DNA from: Microcebus murinus
Taxonomy: Eukaryota > Chordata > Mammalia > Primates > Cheirogaleidae
DNA: 64,000 nt
Assembly (NCBI RefSeq): GCF_040939455.1
Contig: NC_134109.1
Span: 31,885,501-31,949,500, forward strand
Direction of reading: 5' to 3'
In this document: positions 38,306 through 52,699 of the stretch, piece after piece
Layout of the letters: each line of letters begins with the position of its first letter
Numbering within the stretch: the first letter of the stretch is position 1
Made by a program: the position numbers and the translations under genes
Notes under the pieces: model-generated
The model's database searches: none
The model's input: the letters and a program-made list of their open reading frames with translations, nothing else
Told to the model about the DNA's origin: nothing

Positions 38306-38812
38306 CACCAGACAGACAGACAAATTCATTGGCAAGGAACAAATGAAAAAAAAACGTAAAAAGGGGCTATGCTCATTAGTGTTTAGTCATTAACATTGAC
38401 TGTAACCACGGTGTGGTTGGAGTCAGGTTTACCCTTTTATTACTGATTCTGTGCTCATCTCCACTTTGTTTCTCTTTCCCTGCCTTCTTTTCAATTAGTT
38501 AAATCTATTTTTTAGAACTTCATTTTTGTTCATCTGTTGTCATTTAGCTGTACTTCTTTGTATTAGTTTTTTTTATTATCATTTTAGGTGCTCCACCTAA
38601 CGATTACAAAACATATTCTTAACTTGTAACCTTGTGTCTGTGTAGGTCTCTGCCCTCTCTTACTGTCCTCTGTTATAGTTGTCATATGTATTATTACATC
38701 TACATACATTATAAACTCCACAATGCAATATCATATTTTTTTGCTTTAAGGAATCTGATGTATCTTAAAGAAAATAAAATGAGAAATAGAATCTTAATTA
38801 AAAAAATAAATG

Positions 38813-39114
38813 GGCTGGGTGAGGTGGCTCATGCCTGTAATCCTAGCACTCTGGGAGGCCGGGGCAGGAGGATTGCTTGAGCTCAGGAGTTCAAGACCAG
38901 CCTGAGCAAGAGTGAGACCCCCGTCTCTACTATAAATAGAAAGAAATTAGCCAAACAACTAAAAATAGAAAAAATTAGCCAGGCATGGTGGCGCATGCCT
39001 GTAGTCCCAGCTGTTCGGGAGGCTGAGGCAGGAGGATCACTTGAGCCCAGGAGTTTGAGGTTGCTGTGAGGTAGGCAATAGAGACTCTGTTTCAAAAAAA
39101 ATAAAAACAAAAAA
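38813..39114 (+). mobile_element. Alu
   Basis: Short deletion before the tail (GAGGTAGGCAATAGAGAC). Confidence 0.9.
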
Positions 39115-39285
39115 ACTATAGTTAGTGTATCAATATTATTTTGTAACAGATGTACAGTACTAATGCAAGCTGTCAATCATAGGGAAACTGTGTGGTAGGG
39201 CGAGGTTATGTGGGAACTCTGTACTTTCTGTTCAAATTATCTGTAAACCTAAAACTGCTCCAGAAATAGTTAATAACTTTTTTTT
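39115..39285 (+). repeat. L1 3' UTR end
   Basis: Ends GTAAACCTAAAACTGCTCC..., a typical L1M tail. Confidence 0.55.
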
Positions 39286-39302
39286 TTTTTTAAAGGTCCT
39301 TC

Positions 39303-39574
39303 TGGCCAGGCACGGTGGCTCAAGCCTGTAATCCTAGCACTCTGGGAGGCTGAGGCAGGAGGATCACTTGAGACCAGCCTAAGCAAGTGCCAGACCCCTT
39401 CTCCACCAAAAATAGAAAAATTAGTCAGGCATCATGGCACACATCTGTAGTCCCAGCTACACGGGAGGCTAAGGCAGGAGGATCACTTGAGCCCAGGAGT
39501 TGGAGGTTGCTGGGAGCTAGGCTGACACTGTGGCACTCTACTCAGGGCGACAGAGAGACTGTCTCAAAAAAAAA
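39303..39574 (+). mobile_element. Alu
   Basis: Lacks part of the left arm. Confidence 0.88.
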
Positions 39575-40234
39575 GCCATTCTGTGGACTGTTTTATTTAT
39601 CTAAAAATCCTTTATTCATTTAATCATTGATTCCAAGGTAGTGCATCCATATTTTTTTTATTCTACAGTGAAAGGTGTATTTGGGGCAAAATAAGGGGCT
39701 GAGCTGAATGGCTTTGTAGGGTACAGAAATTAGAAGACACAGTGGGTCAATCAGAGTTAGAGAGAGAAGTGAGCAAGACTTGAAACTTCTTGGGAAAAAA
39801 GAAGATATCTACAGAGGAAAGACTTTGGGGGTGAAAGAAGTGTTTAAGTGGTTTGGAGAGGTATTTAAGTTCTTTGCTATGGGATGTGTGGGATATAACC
39901 TCATCTTCTGTCTTCCATAGGTAAAAGTCAATAAAGTCTCTATCATTCTCTAATGCTTTTGTTCCAGTAGATTATTTGGAGGATTTCAATAGATGTAGAA
40001 TTCTTCATCCAGGTTTTCAAGGTGAAAAGACAAAGGTTATTTCTGGGCATGCTGGAGGTAGAGGGCAAAGGGCGGACAGCTGATATCTGGGTCACTGAAG
40101 AAAGCACAGGAAGCTCTAGAGTTCCAGTTAAAGATGATGGATTGAACCACATACAACTCTACTTTTTCCTGAAATCCCTCTAAAACAATGAGTAAAAAAA
40201 CACTTTAACATAAAACTTCAAAATCAAAAAGTTA

Positions 40235-40670
40235 TAGAAAAAGACAAAGACCACCCAAGCGAGAACAGAGGCAATTTATTCAGAGCTCGCCATAGCAAGG
40301 AGATAGTCACCATACTGATTGGCAGAGACTTGAAGGGACTACAAACACTTTATAGTGTGGTACAAAAAAGGGAAGTCTTCAGACATGCTCAGGTTGGAGG
40401 TCATTGTCATAGGACAGTTTCAGGTTGGTTAACTAGAAGCCAGGCTTCTTGTATAATTGGTTCGGTGTTCTCTGGTTGGTCCTGTGTTGGAAGTGGGAAC
40501 AACATATAGGGCAGCTGACTCATTGACCAAGTCCTGACCATGCTGGCTGATTGCAGATATTATTATGGGTCAGAGTTCTGTTGTCATATATGGTCTGACT
40601 ACTGTCTGTTTATATAATCAGCCTCTCAGAGAACAGAAGAGGAGATCAAGTCACTAACATTTTGGAAGCT
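40235..40670 (-). repeat. Possible LTR fragment
   Basis: On the minus strand AATAAATTGCC is followed by a CTGTTCTCGCTTGGG segment resembling an R-U5 junction. The limits and family are not resolved. Confidence 0.35.
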
Positions 40671-41210
40671 GGAAAACTGGACAATAGGAATTGACTTAGC
40701 AGACGTGTCACCTATTGAAGGGGATGGCCAAGAGCAAGCCTAGTTTGTTCCAGACAACCACCAGAGGTTCAAGGATTGGCAGCACCAGGTACCTCAAGAA
40801 GGGATAAAGTTGGGACTAAAATCAGAACAGTTGGTTCACAGTCTATTTCAGAAGCTTTAGACCACCAGACTTATTCCCCATCCCAAGAGACTGCGTCTCC
40901 TGGGCCCAGCAGAAAACTCAGGATTGATTCCCTGGAAAGGATATAGAGGATACCTTGTCTAGTTAAGGGTATGGGGTGCCATACTAAAAACGTGAGAATT
41001 CAGTGAAAATCACTTACTTTCAAGACTCCTGCCTGACTGCCCTAAATCAGCAGCTAATGTTAGAAGCCCAGTGGTAAAGAAATTTTTTCAGATCTTTTTT
41101 TTTTTTTTGTGAGCTTATATCAAAATGCCATTACCATCTTATAGCAAGGGAGGAGGCCTATAGGGCAAAATGTGAAAGACTTACATGGATGAAAATATTA
41201 CTGGGAAATG

Positions 41211-41544
<334 letters not shown>

Positions 41545-42013
41545 TTATTGGGAAATGGAAAAGCACACTGTTTTATGCATATCCTCCCAGTTTGTCAGAT
41601 TCTATGAGGTATATGCCTTCCATTGTCTTTAAGCTATTTAACAACTCTAAAGAGATAAAAGCTAACTTGTAGAAAACTGAGAGTAAGATAATTATTGTCT
41701 TAGACATGCGAATAAATCCTGTGAAGTTTCTATTGACTTTCCTTCCTCACTGGAATAAGCCAGCTTTGCATCTATTAAGAAAATTGATTTCAGCATTTCT
41801 GATGGGTTTATGTATTTGTCTGGTCTTTGGATTTTCCTTTGAGCTAATTTTGAGCTGACGTTTTTTTCCCAGTTTCTTCATTAATTAATGAGTTAAATAT
41901 AATCTTTGGCTTGTATTAATTTGATATCTGCATGAGAGTCATGATTTTACCTCTTTTTTTAAAAAAATTATTATCCTTTAATAAGTTCAATTCAAATATT
42001 CCCTTTTGGTAGG

Positions 42014-42183
42014 GATTTTTTTTTTTTTTTTTTGGTAAGACAGAATTTCACTCTGTTGCCCAGGTGAGTGCTGTGGTGTCAGCCTAGCTCACAGCAACCT
42101 GAAACTCCTGAGCTCAAGTTATCCTCCCGCCTTGGCCTCCCAGAGTGCTAGGATTATAGGCATGAACCACCACGCCCTGGCCT
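42014..42183 (-). mobile_element. Alu, internally deleted
   Basis: Arms fused at GCTCAAGTTATCCTCCCGCC. Confidence 0.85.
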
Positions 42184-42559
42184 AGTAGGGATATTTTAGA
42201 GGAAAAGAGATTGTTTAGAAACTCATTGTTGGATTAGATGCAAAAAAGAATAGAATATTTGGTAAAAGTCATTCACTGCGCTCAACTGAAAGATGGGGTG
42301 GGTGGATGACTGATTTCTTAGAAGTTTTCATTCTATTAGTGTATCAGAAAATTGTGTAGGCATTTTATCAGAAATTCTAATTTCTTCCTAGAAGGAAGCT
42401 ATTAATTACATCATGTAAAAAGATTACATCCTAGTCCAGGATGATTCCCAAATCTCCAGTCCAAAGCTATGTCTCTAAATACATACTACAGTCAGAGATC
42501 AAGGTAGTAAGTAATGCTGATAGTATGTACCCTTAATACGATTCAGTGAGAATGACATT

Positions 42560-43020
42560 TTACCTCTATGGCTTTCTTCCCAAAGAGCACTAACCCCAGT
42601 CTAATCATGAGATAAACATCAATCAAAACCCAACTGAGTGGCATTCTACAAAATAATTGACCAGTATTCTTTAAAACCATCAAAGTCATCAAAACCAAGG
42701 TAAGTCTGAGAAACTGTCATGGCCAAGAGGAACCTAAGGAGACCAAATGACTAAGTGTAATGTGATATCCTTGATGGGATCCTGGAACAGAGAATGGACA
42801 TTATGAAAAAGGTAAGACAATCTGAATAAAGTATGGACTTTAGGTAATAATAATGTATTAATTAATATTGGTTCATGAATTGTAACAAATGTACCACACT
42901 AAGATAAGATATTAATAACAGAGGGTGTGGGGTATATAGGAACTCTCTTTACTATTTTAACAAGTTTTCTGTAAATCTAAGTATATTTTAGAATTAAAAT
43001 TTTATTAACATAATTAAAAA
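42560..43020 (+). repeat. L1M 3' UTR
   Basis: GTCATGGCCAAGAGGAACCT, GATCCTGGAACAGAGAATGG and GGAACTCTCTTTACTATTTT occur in the usual L1M order. Confidence 0.7.
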
Positions 43021-43082
43021 CACAGTGTAGACCCAATGATCACAATGAGCAACAGGATTGAAGTGGTATTCAGAAAGTTTTA

Positions 43083-43245
43083 GGCTGGATGTAGTGGCTC
43101 ATGCCTATAATCCTAGCAGTCTGGGAAGCTGAGGCAGGAGGATCGCTTGAGTCCAGGAGTTAGAGGTTGCTGTGAGATAGGCTGACGCCATGGTACTCTA
43201 CTCAGGGCAACAGAGTGAGACTCTGTCTCAGAAAAAAAAAAGAAA
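43083..43245 (+). mobile_element. Alu, internally deleted
   Basis: Arms fused at GGGAAGCTGAGGCAGGAGG. Confidence 0.85.
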
Positions 43246-43446
43246 GAAAGTTTTAATATGTAAACATCTCAGGCCTTTCTGACATCAATTTACTGATCCT
43301 GTCTAGGCCTCACATTCTTCCACAATGAAGTGCAAATGGTCCCCGGCTACCCCATCCTCTAACACCGTGATCCCACAGTGGAGGGGATGGGCATGTCCAA
43401 AGTGTGCATGATGATCCATTAGGATGCTGGAAGAAAATGTTAGATT

Positions 43447-43449
<3 letters not shown>

Positions 43450-43483
<34 letters not shown>
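43450..43483. repeat. (TA)n microsatellite
   Basis: About 15 TA units directly before an Alu T-run. Confidence 0.9.
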
Positions 43484-43830
<347 letters not shown>

Positions 43831-44171
43831 TCTATTTATATTTTTTAAATCTAAAAGAAATTCAGCTTTGCTAATATTTAATATACAGATAGATGCTGGC
43901 ATCCTTCTTTGGTCTGGATGCCAGCTGGTTATGAATCATTTTGATGTCTTGAGAGAGAGATAGGAGTTACACAGCACAGATGGAATGATAACGGTGCTTT
44001 CTCATATTACATTTTTTGTGCTTAGGGTATGACATCAGTACATAAATTTTGCAGAAATAAGACTTTTACATAGCAGAATCTTTATAATACAGTAGTCTAT
44101 GATGAAATGGTGATTGATTATAAAGATATTTGGCTTCACTCAGAGGTATGCTAGGCATTTCTTGTCAGATT

Positions 44172-44515
44172 ATTTTTTTTTTTTTTTTTTTTTTTGAGAC
44201 AGAGTCTCCCTTTGTTGCCTAGGCTAGAGTGAGTGCCATGGCGTCAGCCTAGCTCACAGCAACCTCAATCTCCTGGCTCAAGCAATCCTTCTGCCTCAGC
44301 CTCCCAAGTAGCTGGGACTACAGGCATGCGCCACCATGCCCGGCTAATTTTTATATATATATATATATTAGTTGGCCAATTAATTTCTTTCTATTTATAG
44401 TAGAGACGGGGTCTCGCTCTTGCTCAGGGTGGTTTCGAACTCCTGACCTCGAGCAATCCGCCCGCCTCGGCCTCCCAGAGAGCTAGGATTACAGGCGTGA
44501 GCCACCACGCCCGGC
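44172..44515 (-). mobile_element. Alu (lemur type), young
   Basis: 15-bp perfect duplication TCTTGTCAGATTATT. Confidence 0.95.
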
Positions 44516-45057
44516 TCTTGTCAGATTATTAAAATAGTTGTCAGAATCTATAAATAACTTGTACTTTTCTTTTACAAAAAGGCAAGCATTTGAAATTTGC
44601 TAACTTTTTCGATGGTAATAAGGTGCTGTCAGTAGTATGCTATTTTACAAATACTAAGAAATGATATTTTAAATTCCTCATTCCTTCAAGGTAGCGTTGA
44701 TATTTTGACAAGTGAGAAAACAGCTGCTTTTTGGAAAGCTATTACAAAAGAATATTTTGAAAAATGATATTTGAAAGTCTTTCTATTTTGGTACAATTTA
44801 TTTTGTTTGTCAAAAATATACATGTATATAACTTATTAAAATGCTCATATTTGTACATATAAAACATTGGAAACAGTTTCTACTATGTTTAAGAGTCTTC
44901 CAAAAAAAAGACACAGATTCAGTGGATTTTAAATATTAAATACATTTATTAAAAATATAAAAATTTAATGTCTTCTGATTAATTGCAAATGCAACTCATT
45001 GACACCTTGAAAGATAAAAATTAACTAGCTGAATTTTAATAAAAAAACCTTCACAAA

Positions 45058-45370
45058 GGCCAGACATGGTGGTTCACATCTGTAATCCTAGCACTCTAGG
45101 AGGCCGAGGTGGGAGGATTGCTCAAGGTCAGGAGTTCCAGACCAGCCTGAGCAATAGTGAGACCCCATCTCTAATAAAAATAGAAAGAAATTAGCCAGAC
45201 AACTAAAAAGAGAAAAAATTAGCCTGGCATGCCAGCGCATACCTATAATCCAGGTACTTAGGAGGCTGAGGCAAGGTTCCTTGAGCCTAGGAACTTGAGG
45301 TTACTGTGAGCTAGGCTGACGCCATAGCACTCTAGCCTAGGCAACAGAGCAAGACTCTGTCTCAAAAAAG
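45058..45370 (+). mobile_element. Alu
   Basis: AAACCTTCACAAAG on both sides. Confidence 0.92.
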
Positions 45371-45562
45371 GAAAACCTTCACAAAGTTAGTAGATGGGAG
45401 TGAAAAATTAATTTCATTATTGAGTAAACCCTATTCTTCCATTTAAATCCTTTATATTTTTGTCAGTTTTATTTCCATTAAAACCAAATAATGAACTAAA
45501 TGGATCATAGAAACAAAAGTTTGAAGTAACATCATAGTGTGCTAAACTACTATTTCAAAAAT

Positions 45563-45899
45563 AAGGCCGGGCTCGGTGGTTCATGCTTGTAATCCTAGCA
45601 CTCTGGGAGGCCAAGGCGGGCGGATTGCTCGAGGTCAGGAGTTCGAAACCAGCCTGAGCAAGAGTGAGACCCTGTCTCTACTATAAATAGAAAGAAATGG
45701 GCCAACTAATATATATAGAAAAAAATTAGCCGGGGATGGTGGCACATGCTTGTAGTCCCAGCTACTTGGGAGGCTGAGGCAGCAGGATTGCTTGAGCCCA
45801 GGAGTTTGAGGTTGCTGTGAGCTAGGCCGACACCATGGCACTCACTCTAGCCTGGCCAACAAAGCAAGACTCTGTCTCAAAAAAAAAAAGAAAAAAAAA
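45563..45899 (+). mobile_element. Alu (lemur type)
   Basis: Four-base deletion in the inter-arm motif (GAAATGGGCCAACTAA). Confidence 0.92.
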
Positions 45900-45931
45900 C
45901 ATAGTCAATCAGGTTGCTCTTTTAAAAAGTT

Positions 45932-46215
45932 AGCAGGAGTGGCTGGGCACAGTGGCTCATGTCTGTAATCCTAGGGCTTTGGGAGGCCTCGACAGCAGGA
46001 GGCTCACTTCAAGCAAGAGACCCAGACCAGCCTGGAAACATAGCAAGACCCCCACCTCTACAAAAAATAGAAAAATTAGCCTGGCCTACTCTGGAGGCTG
46101 AGGCAGAAAGATTGCTTGAGCCCAGAAATTTGAAGTTACAGTGAGCTATGATAATGCCACTGCACACTAGCCTAGGCAACAGAGTGAGACCCCTTCTCAA
46201 AAAAGAAAAAAGTTA
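45932..46215 (+). mobile_element. Alu, older
   Basis: Right arm shortened; starts GGCTGGGCACAGTGG. Confidence 0.88.
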
Positions 46216-46322
46216 GTAGGAAAAGAAAAGAAAAAAAGAGGTTTTTGTATAGATAATAAACAAAATTGTTTATACACAAATATAAATTTGTATATTTTTA
46301 AATACATAAAAAAGGCGGGGGG

Positions 46323-46648
<326 letters not shown>

Positions 46649-46971
46649 TTATTCTTTTGCTTTCCACTCCTGTTTCCAGACTGTCATTCTCTCACCTGTA
46701 ACTTCCATGCTCAGTCAAACACTGTGGCCTATCGTTCCTCTCTACCAGAAGCCCTGCCATTATGCAGGGTGACTTCAACAATTAAAAGGATGACCCATCT
46801 ACTAGTGCCCTGATGACTCATTTCCCTGATCTTCTTAACATCCTTCTCACCTGCATAGCCCACACCTTTCATCACCCTTGGACTTTGTCATCATCTGTAA
46901 TCTGCCACTTCCAGAATCTCTAATTCAAGCATCTTCTTTGACCACAAACTCCTCTCCTTCCAACTTGCTTA

Positions 46972-47455
46972 TGTTAGGGCTCAGGACACACTACCCCAAA
47001 ATAGGGCATCTTGGCATATTGAATATTTTAAGCTGAAGGAATTTGAGAAAATGGCAGAAGCAGGAAGGTCATTTTCACTCCTCCTCCTCTTATGAGGTAG
47101 GTAGGTCATAACACTTAGAAAGGGTTTTTCTGACCTTCCCCTAAGACCCTCATTGGAGAGGTGCTCTCTGTATACCCAATGGAAAGGAACATCCTTATCT
47201 CTGAAGACACAGGGACACAGAGAAGAATCTGAACAGGCCTTGCTAAGTCCCCTCACCCAGTTTATTACCATTATATGGTATCCCCCCTTTCCAATTATAT
47301 TTCTCTACTCTTCATCAAACTTAGCATAAAAATACACATGTTTAACTGCTTCTTTGGGTCTTCATTTCCTTATGTGTGCTTTTCTCTTGTTAATCTGTCA
47401 TTTGTTGTGGAGCCTCAGCCATGAACCCAGGATGGGTGAGGAAAAGATATTAACA
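46972..47455. mobile_element. Probable solo LTR
   Basis: TGTTAGGGCTCAGG to GATATTAACA, 484 bp with TG...CA ends. Wording such as CACACTACCCCAAAATAGGG and GGAGCCTCAGCCATGAACCC is that of a common mammalian LTR I cannot name with certainty. Confidence 0.55.
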
Positions 47456-48107
47456 TTTTTTCCCTCTTACGCCTGTTAACTACTCCTTCGACTTTCACCT
47501 CATTGGGATGCTCATTCATTGACCCTCATGAGCTCTTTCAATTCTTTTCTTATCTTCCCTCCTGATCTAGCTTAGATTCCATGGTCTCTGATTTCACTAT
47601 TTTGCCAAGATTCTAAACTCCATTGTTCTTCAATTTTTTTCACTTCATCCACCTGGACCCTCCAAACTCTAATGAACCTAATTATCTACTTTCTATATGA
47701 CCCTGGTTGTGGGTAGTTTGTGCACTGCTCTATTGTAAAAAGCCATACAATAGGGCAGATTGGTTGGAGAGAAACTCCAACTGAGCTCTCAACATTACCC
47801 AAGCTTGGCCATCTCACTCCCCTAGTTTTTACTGTTTATGCAAACGTTCCCTCTCTCATTGATTCTGGTTCTCACTTCCTTACCCCACTCTCAGTCGATG
47901 ACCTTACCTTTCTTCTTTACAGAAAAATTAGAAACCATCATTTGGCAGTCCACACGTTCTTACTACCTTACCTTCACCTGCACTCCTGTTGTCCTTTGCT
48001 CCTGTTTTAATGGAGAAACTATTCTTCCTCCTAATTGGAGCCAAATTCTCTTCCTGTGCTTTGGATCCTGTCTGCCCTGCCTTCTCAGAACTCTACCCAG
48101 TAGACTA

Positions 48108-48431
48108 CAGTGATACCTCAGTATCCATGGGAGATTGGTTACAGGATCCCTCTTGAATACCAAAATCCATGGATGCTCAAGCCCCTTATATAAGACGGTA
48201 TTGTATTTGCATATAACCTACATACATCTTACCAAATACTTTAAACCATTTCTAGATTACTAATACCTAATACAAGTGCTATGTAAATAGTTGTTATATT
48301 GCATTCTTTAGAAAATGATAAGAAAAAAGGTCTATACATGTTCAGTACAAATGCAACAGTCATTTTCATTTTTTCAAATATTTCCCATCCATGTTGGTTG
48401 AATCCATGTATGCAGTACCCACGGACCAACT
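48108..48431 (+). mobile_element. MER2/Tigger-type DNA transposon
   Basis: It starts CAGTGATACCTCAGTATCC after TA, contains CCAAAATCCATGGATGCTCA and CATATAACCTACATACATC, and ends in the inverted terminus ACCCACGGACCAACTG. It is non-autonomous, with no transposase frame. Confidence 0.85.
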
Positions 48432-48499
48432 GTGCGGTTTAGTTTCATCTATATATTTTCTACTTTTCCCTCTGAATGTGGTCCTTCTCAATGTTTTTT

Positions 48500-48807
48500 G
48501 TTGTTGTTGTTTTTTGTGAGATGGAATCTCACTGTCACCCTGACTAGGGTACAGTCTTGTTATCATAGCTTACTACAACCTCAAACTGGGCTCAAGCAAT
48601 CCTTCTGCTTCAGCCTCCCAAGTAGCTGGTACTATAGTTGGTACTATATATCACTACACCTGGCTAATTTTTTCTATTTTTAGTAGAGATGGGGGTCTTG
48701 CTCCTGCTCAGGCTGGTCTTGAACTCAAACTCCTGAGCTCAAGCAGTGCTCCCACTCGGCCTCCCAGAGTGTTAGGGTTATAGGCATGAGCCACCGTGCC
48801 TGGCCTC
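48500..48807 (-). mobile_element. Alu, older
   Basis: Tail region GTTGTTGTTG; small duplication GTAGCTGGTACTATAG. Confidence 0.88.
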
Positions 48808-48989
48808 AGTGGTTTTTAAATATTCTCATTTTTGTCTATTAAACAAAACAAAACCCTTCTGGATCCTATGTCCCCTTCTGTTTCCTTTCCTTCCACTCAC
48901 TGTGTAGCCAGTTCCCTTCTGGGGTCCTGCTCTATTGCAACCCTGAAGGAGCTCTGATTGAGGTCACTACTTTCTCACTGGTGAGATTT

Positions 48990-49812
48990 GGGTGTCAGAA
49001 AATCCAATATTTTTTAGTCATCTTATTAATTTTTCAGCAACAGTTGACACAACCATTGCCTTCTCCTTCAAATGCTTATTTGTCCTAGCATCTGTGACAC
49101 CATGCTTACTAAGTTTTTTCTTATACTTGTGGCCACACCTTCTGACTCTGCTCAAGAGTATCCTCCTCTGCCCAAGCATCCTTCTGTATCCTCCTCTGCC
49201 CAAGCAACAAGCCTTAGTATCCCTTCAACTCAGTCCTAGGCCCTCCTTCCTTCCCATCTTATACTCCCTGAATAGTTTCATCTATGCCTGAGACTTCACC
49301 AAGCACTTCCATATCAACAACTGCAGCTTCCCTTATGCATCCGAGCTCATGCCATCTGTCAACTCTTCTTGGAAGTCTCAGAGGCACCTCAAATTCAATA
49401 TGTATATAACTGAACTTATGGTTTTCCCCCTCAAAACGGGGCCTTTTCTAGGAGTCCCATCTCAGTGTATGGTTATATTGGTCAGAAACCTAGGTGTTTC
49501 ACTGATGTTTTGGTCTTCATTCCCCACCCTCTCTACTGCATCAACAAATTTTATATTTAAATTTTAAATGTTTCTACTCTCCAACACCACTGTCACTAGC
49601 TTTATCCAAGCTGCCATTTTTCTCTTCCCTGTACTATAGCAAAAGCTTCCTAATCATCTACTCAAATTTACTCAGTCTCCTCCAATCCTTTCTTCTCCCG
49701 GTAGCCAAAATAATCTTATAAAATGCATATCTGATCCCATAAAGCCCTTTAAAACCCTGTTAAAAACTCTTCAGTGACTCATAGGTAAACCCTGTTAAAA
49801 ACCCTTCAGTGA
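48990..49812 (+). repeat. L2 LINE fragment
   Basis: GGAAGTCTCAGAGGCACCTC followed by ACTGAACTTATGG..., and later CTGATCCCATAAAGCCC, are L2 ORF2/3' wording. It is interrupted by the MRPL18 pseudogene, and a short continuation is at 51,633-51,675. Sequence at 47,456-48,107 may be an earlier part. Confidence 0.65.
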
Positions 49813-51632
49813 GTGCTTTCTAGAAAGGTGGTTGGAAAGGTGCAGCTTGGAGTTGTGGGGGTGTAGTGGGAGGGGCTGGACCTGAGCTGGATTTGTGAAT
49901 GAGTATCCCGTTTTAGCTTTATTCTCTCTTCCTTGTCCTCCTTAAATGCTCGTTTGGAGCACATGACTCAAGTCAGTCTGCTTTGTTCCAGGGCTCAGGA
50001 GTATAAATTTGGGGGCCTGAACCTGGATGGGATGAGCCAGTTTTTCCTGTGGGCCTTATAGGAAAGTTTTTGGTTCGAGGAAGACAACCACTCCCTCTTG
50101 AGGACAAAACTGTGAATCTTGCTCTGTCCCATTTCTTCCCAGTGCTCAGTTGGGGTGTGTATACCTGACAGTGGTCAGTCTTAAGCCATGTGACCTGAGG
50201 ACCCAAACATGATGACCTGAAGTTGTGCATGCCCAGTGTAGGTTTGCAGCCCTCTCAACCAGTTCCAAACTGACAATGAAACCTGAAGTGGACCCTCAGG
50301 AGAATGAAGCTGTTGCCCCAGAGTTCACCAACTGGAACCCTGGAATGTGGAGCTCTTATCTGTAAAGAGCAGAGTTGGGGGACAGTGTGGCCTTCTTGTG
50401 AATTCTGGCACAGGTTGTGAATTGTAAGGACTCAGCATCATATAGAAGTGCTCATTGAGCATTGAAATGGATAGGTTGTGGTTTCAGCATCCACTCGTGA
50501 ATGGGCTATTAAAAAACACCTTTATAGTACCAGAAACATGGTAGCTTATGAGAGTATAGGATGGGTGCTGGCAGAGAGATGCTTAGAGGCAGGAATCAAC
50601 TTCATGGTCTACCAACCAACCCGTTGGGAGGCAGCCTCAGAATCAGTGAAACAACTACAGAGTGCCATGACAGAAGGTGGTGTGGTTCTACAGGAACCTT
50701 GGGGAACCTATGAATAAAATAGAAGCATTAATTGTTTTGAATGTGATGAAGCTTTCAGCTGCTACAGCCACCAAAAAAACATCTGGAAGAACAGCTTGGA
50801 AATTTATAGTAATAATATCATGGTGGAATATTATTTGTAGTTAAAGTAATACCACTTCCCCTCATGTATGTGTGTTTTTTAAATCAAGGGCTAAATTCTT
50901 CCCCTCTCCTAAACATGATGTTAGGTTTTAGTCTGAGATGGTTGGTTCTTGGCATGCCCATGGTCGAAGAACAACCAGACATGCCAAAGTTAGGCCAGCA
51001 CGAAAATGAGGTTTATTGAGGAGCAAAAGATAGGATCATAGGGCAAGAGCAAGATATAGGTTTACAGAGCATGATACATATGCCATGGATAATGACCAAA
51101 CCCATTATCTCAACAGGGCAGGCAAAAAGAAGAACAGAGAGAGAGAGCTTGGCTATGGTCTGCATACTATTTTAAAGTATCTAGATAGAGACCTTCCTTG
51201 TGGTTCAGAGGTCACCATGGAACCACTTTGATTAGACAGTTGGGAGTCACATGACCTGAGCCTTCACTATGCATGTGGGTTCTAGGTCACTTTCCAGACT
51301 TTATAGTACCTGTGTGGCTTGGCCTGTGGCCTAGAGAGTCCTCTGTGTTCTTTTGCAGCTGGCATGCCAAATTCTGATTGGCAAATTCATAGGGTATTCC
51401 CTCCTTCCCCAGGTGTGGAGAATTAGAGCTGGGCAGGACCCAGATAGAGGCAACAACACCAACTTTGGTCCCTAGGAGACCTGGAATCCCTCACTGTCTA
51501 CCTGACAGTGAGAGAAGTATTTTAAAACGCAGTCATCAATTATAATCAACTTTGAAAGACAAATTAAAAGTTGTTTATAAGTTGTAAAATAAAGGCATAT
51601 TATGGACTCTTAAATAAATAAATAAAAATAAA
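49813..51632 (+). pseudogene. MRPL18-pseudogene: MRPL18 processed pseudogene (interrupted by an LTR)
   Basis: An intronless stretch encodes MRPL18-like sequence: first near 50,240-50,330 ([10 protein letters not shown], then KPEVDP and [10 protein letters not shown], with frameshifts and stops), then an open part 50,478-50,717 ([31 protein letters not shown]) ending in a stop at 50,715. Its 3' UTR continues past the inserted LTR (50,919-51,506) to AAATAAAGG and an A-rich tail near 51,590-51,632. Short CCCTTCAGTGA-like flanks and split L2 sequence support one insertion. MRPL18 is a mitochondrial large-ribosomal-subunit protein. The 5' about 400 bp (49,813-50,225) is unidentified. Confidence 0.88.
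50919..51506 (-). mobile_element. Solo LTR, family A copy 2 (minus)
   Basis: The plus strand reads TGTTAGGTTTTAGTCTG to TACCTGACA, the reverse complement of copy 1. It is inserted in the 3' UTR part of the MRPL18 processed pseudogene, so it is younger than that. Confidence 0.75.
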
Positions 51633-51656
51633 ACCCTTTCAGTGACTCATGGGTAA

Positions 51657-52001
<345 letters not shown>

Positions 52002-52004
52002 ACT

Positions 52005-52284
52005 TTTTTTTTTTTTTTACACAGGGTCTCACTCTATTGCCCAGGCTGGAGTGCAGTGAGTGGCATGGGCTCAAGCAATTGTCCTGCCTTAGCCTCCCAA
52101 GTAGAGTAGCTAGGACAATAGGCACAGGCTACTGCACTGGCTATGTTTTAAATTTTTTGTAGAGACGGAGTCTCACTATGTTATTCAAGCTATTCTTGAA
52201 CTCCTGGCCTCAAGGTATCCTCCTTGGACTTGTCCTCCAAAAGTGCTGGGATTACAGGTATGAGATGAGCCACTGTGCCCAGCC
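52005..52284 (-). mobile_element. Alu, old
   Basis: Divergent, with AAATTTTTTGTAGAGACGG in place of the lemur inter-arm insert. Confidence 0.85.
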
Positions 52285-52299
52285 TTAATACACTCTTTT

Positions 52300-52692
52300 T
52301 CTTTTTTTTTTATTTCAGCATATTATGGGGTTACAAATTTTAAGGTTTCAAATAATGCCCTCTCCTCCCCTCCCCCCACAAGTCTGACCTTCCAGTGTGA
52401 CCATCCCCCTGACGGTGCACGTCTCACTCATTATGTATGTATATACCCACCCCCTCCCCCTTCCCCCCTGCACAATACCCAATTACTGTAGTTCCTATGT
52501 GTCCACTTAGGTGCTGCTCAGTTAATATCAGTTTGCTGGTGAGTACATGTGGTGCTTGTTTTTCCATTCTTGGGATACTTCACTTAGTAGTGTGGTCTAA
52601 CCAGCTGTAACCAGGAAAATACAAGGTGTGCTATATCACCGTTGTTTCTTAGAGCTGAATAGTACTCCATGGTATATATATATATATATATA
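52300..52692 (-). mobile_element. Young 5'-truncated L1 3' end (minus)
   Basis: The reverse complement of the 56.5 kb L1 tail, including GGTCACACTGGAAGGTC and the polypurine tract (C-rich at 52,441-52,470). TACACTCTTTT flanks both sides. A TA microsatellite marks the truncated 5' end. Confidence 0.88.
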
Positions 52693-52699
52693 TACACTC

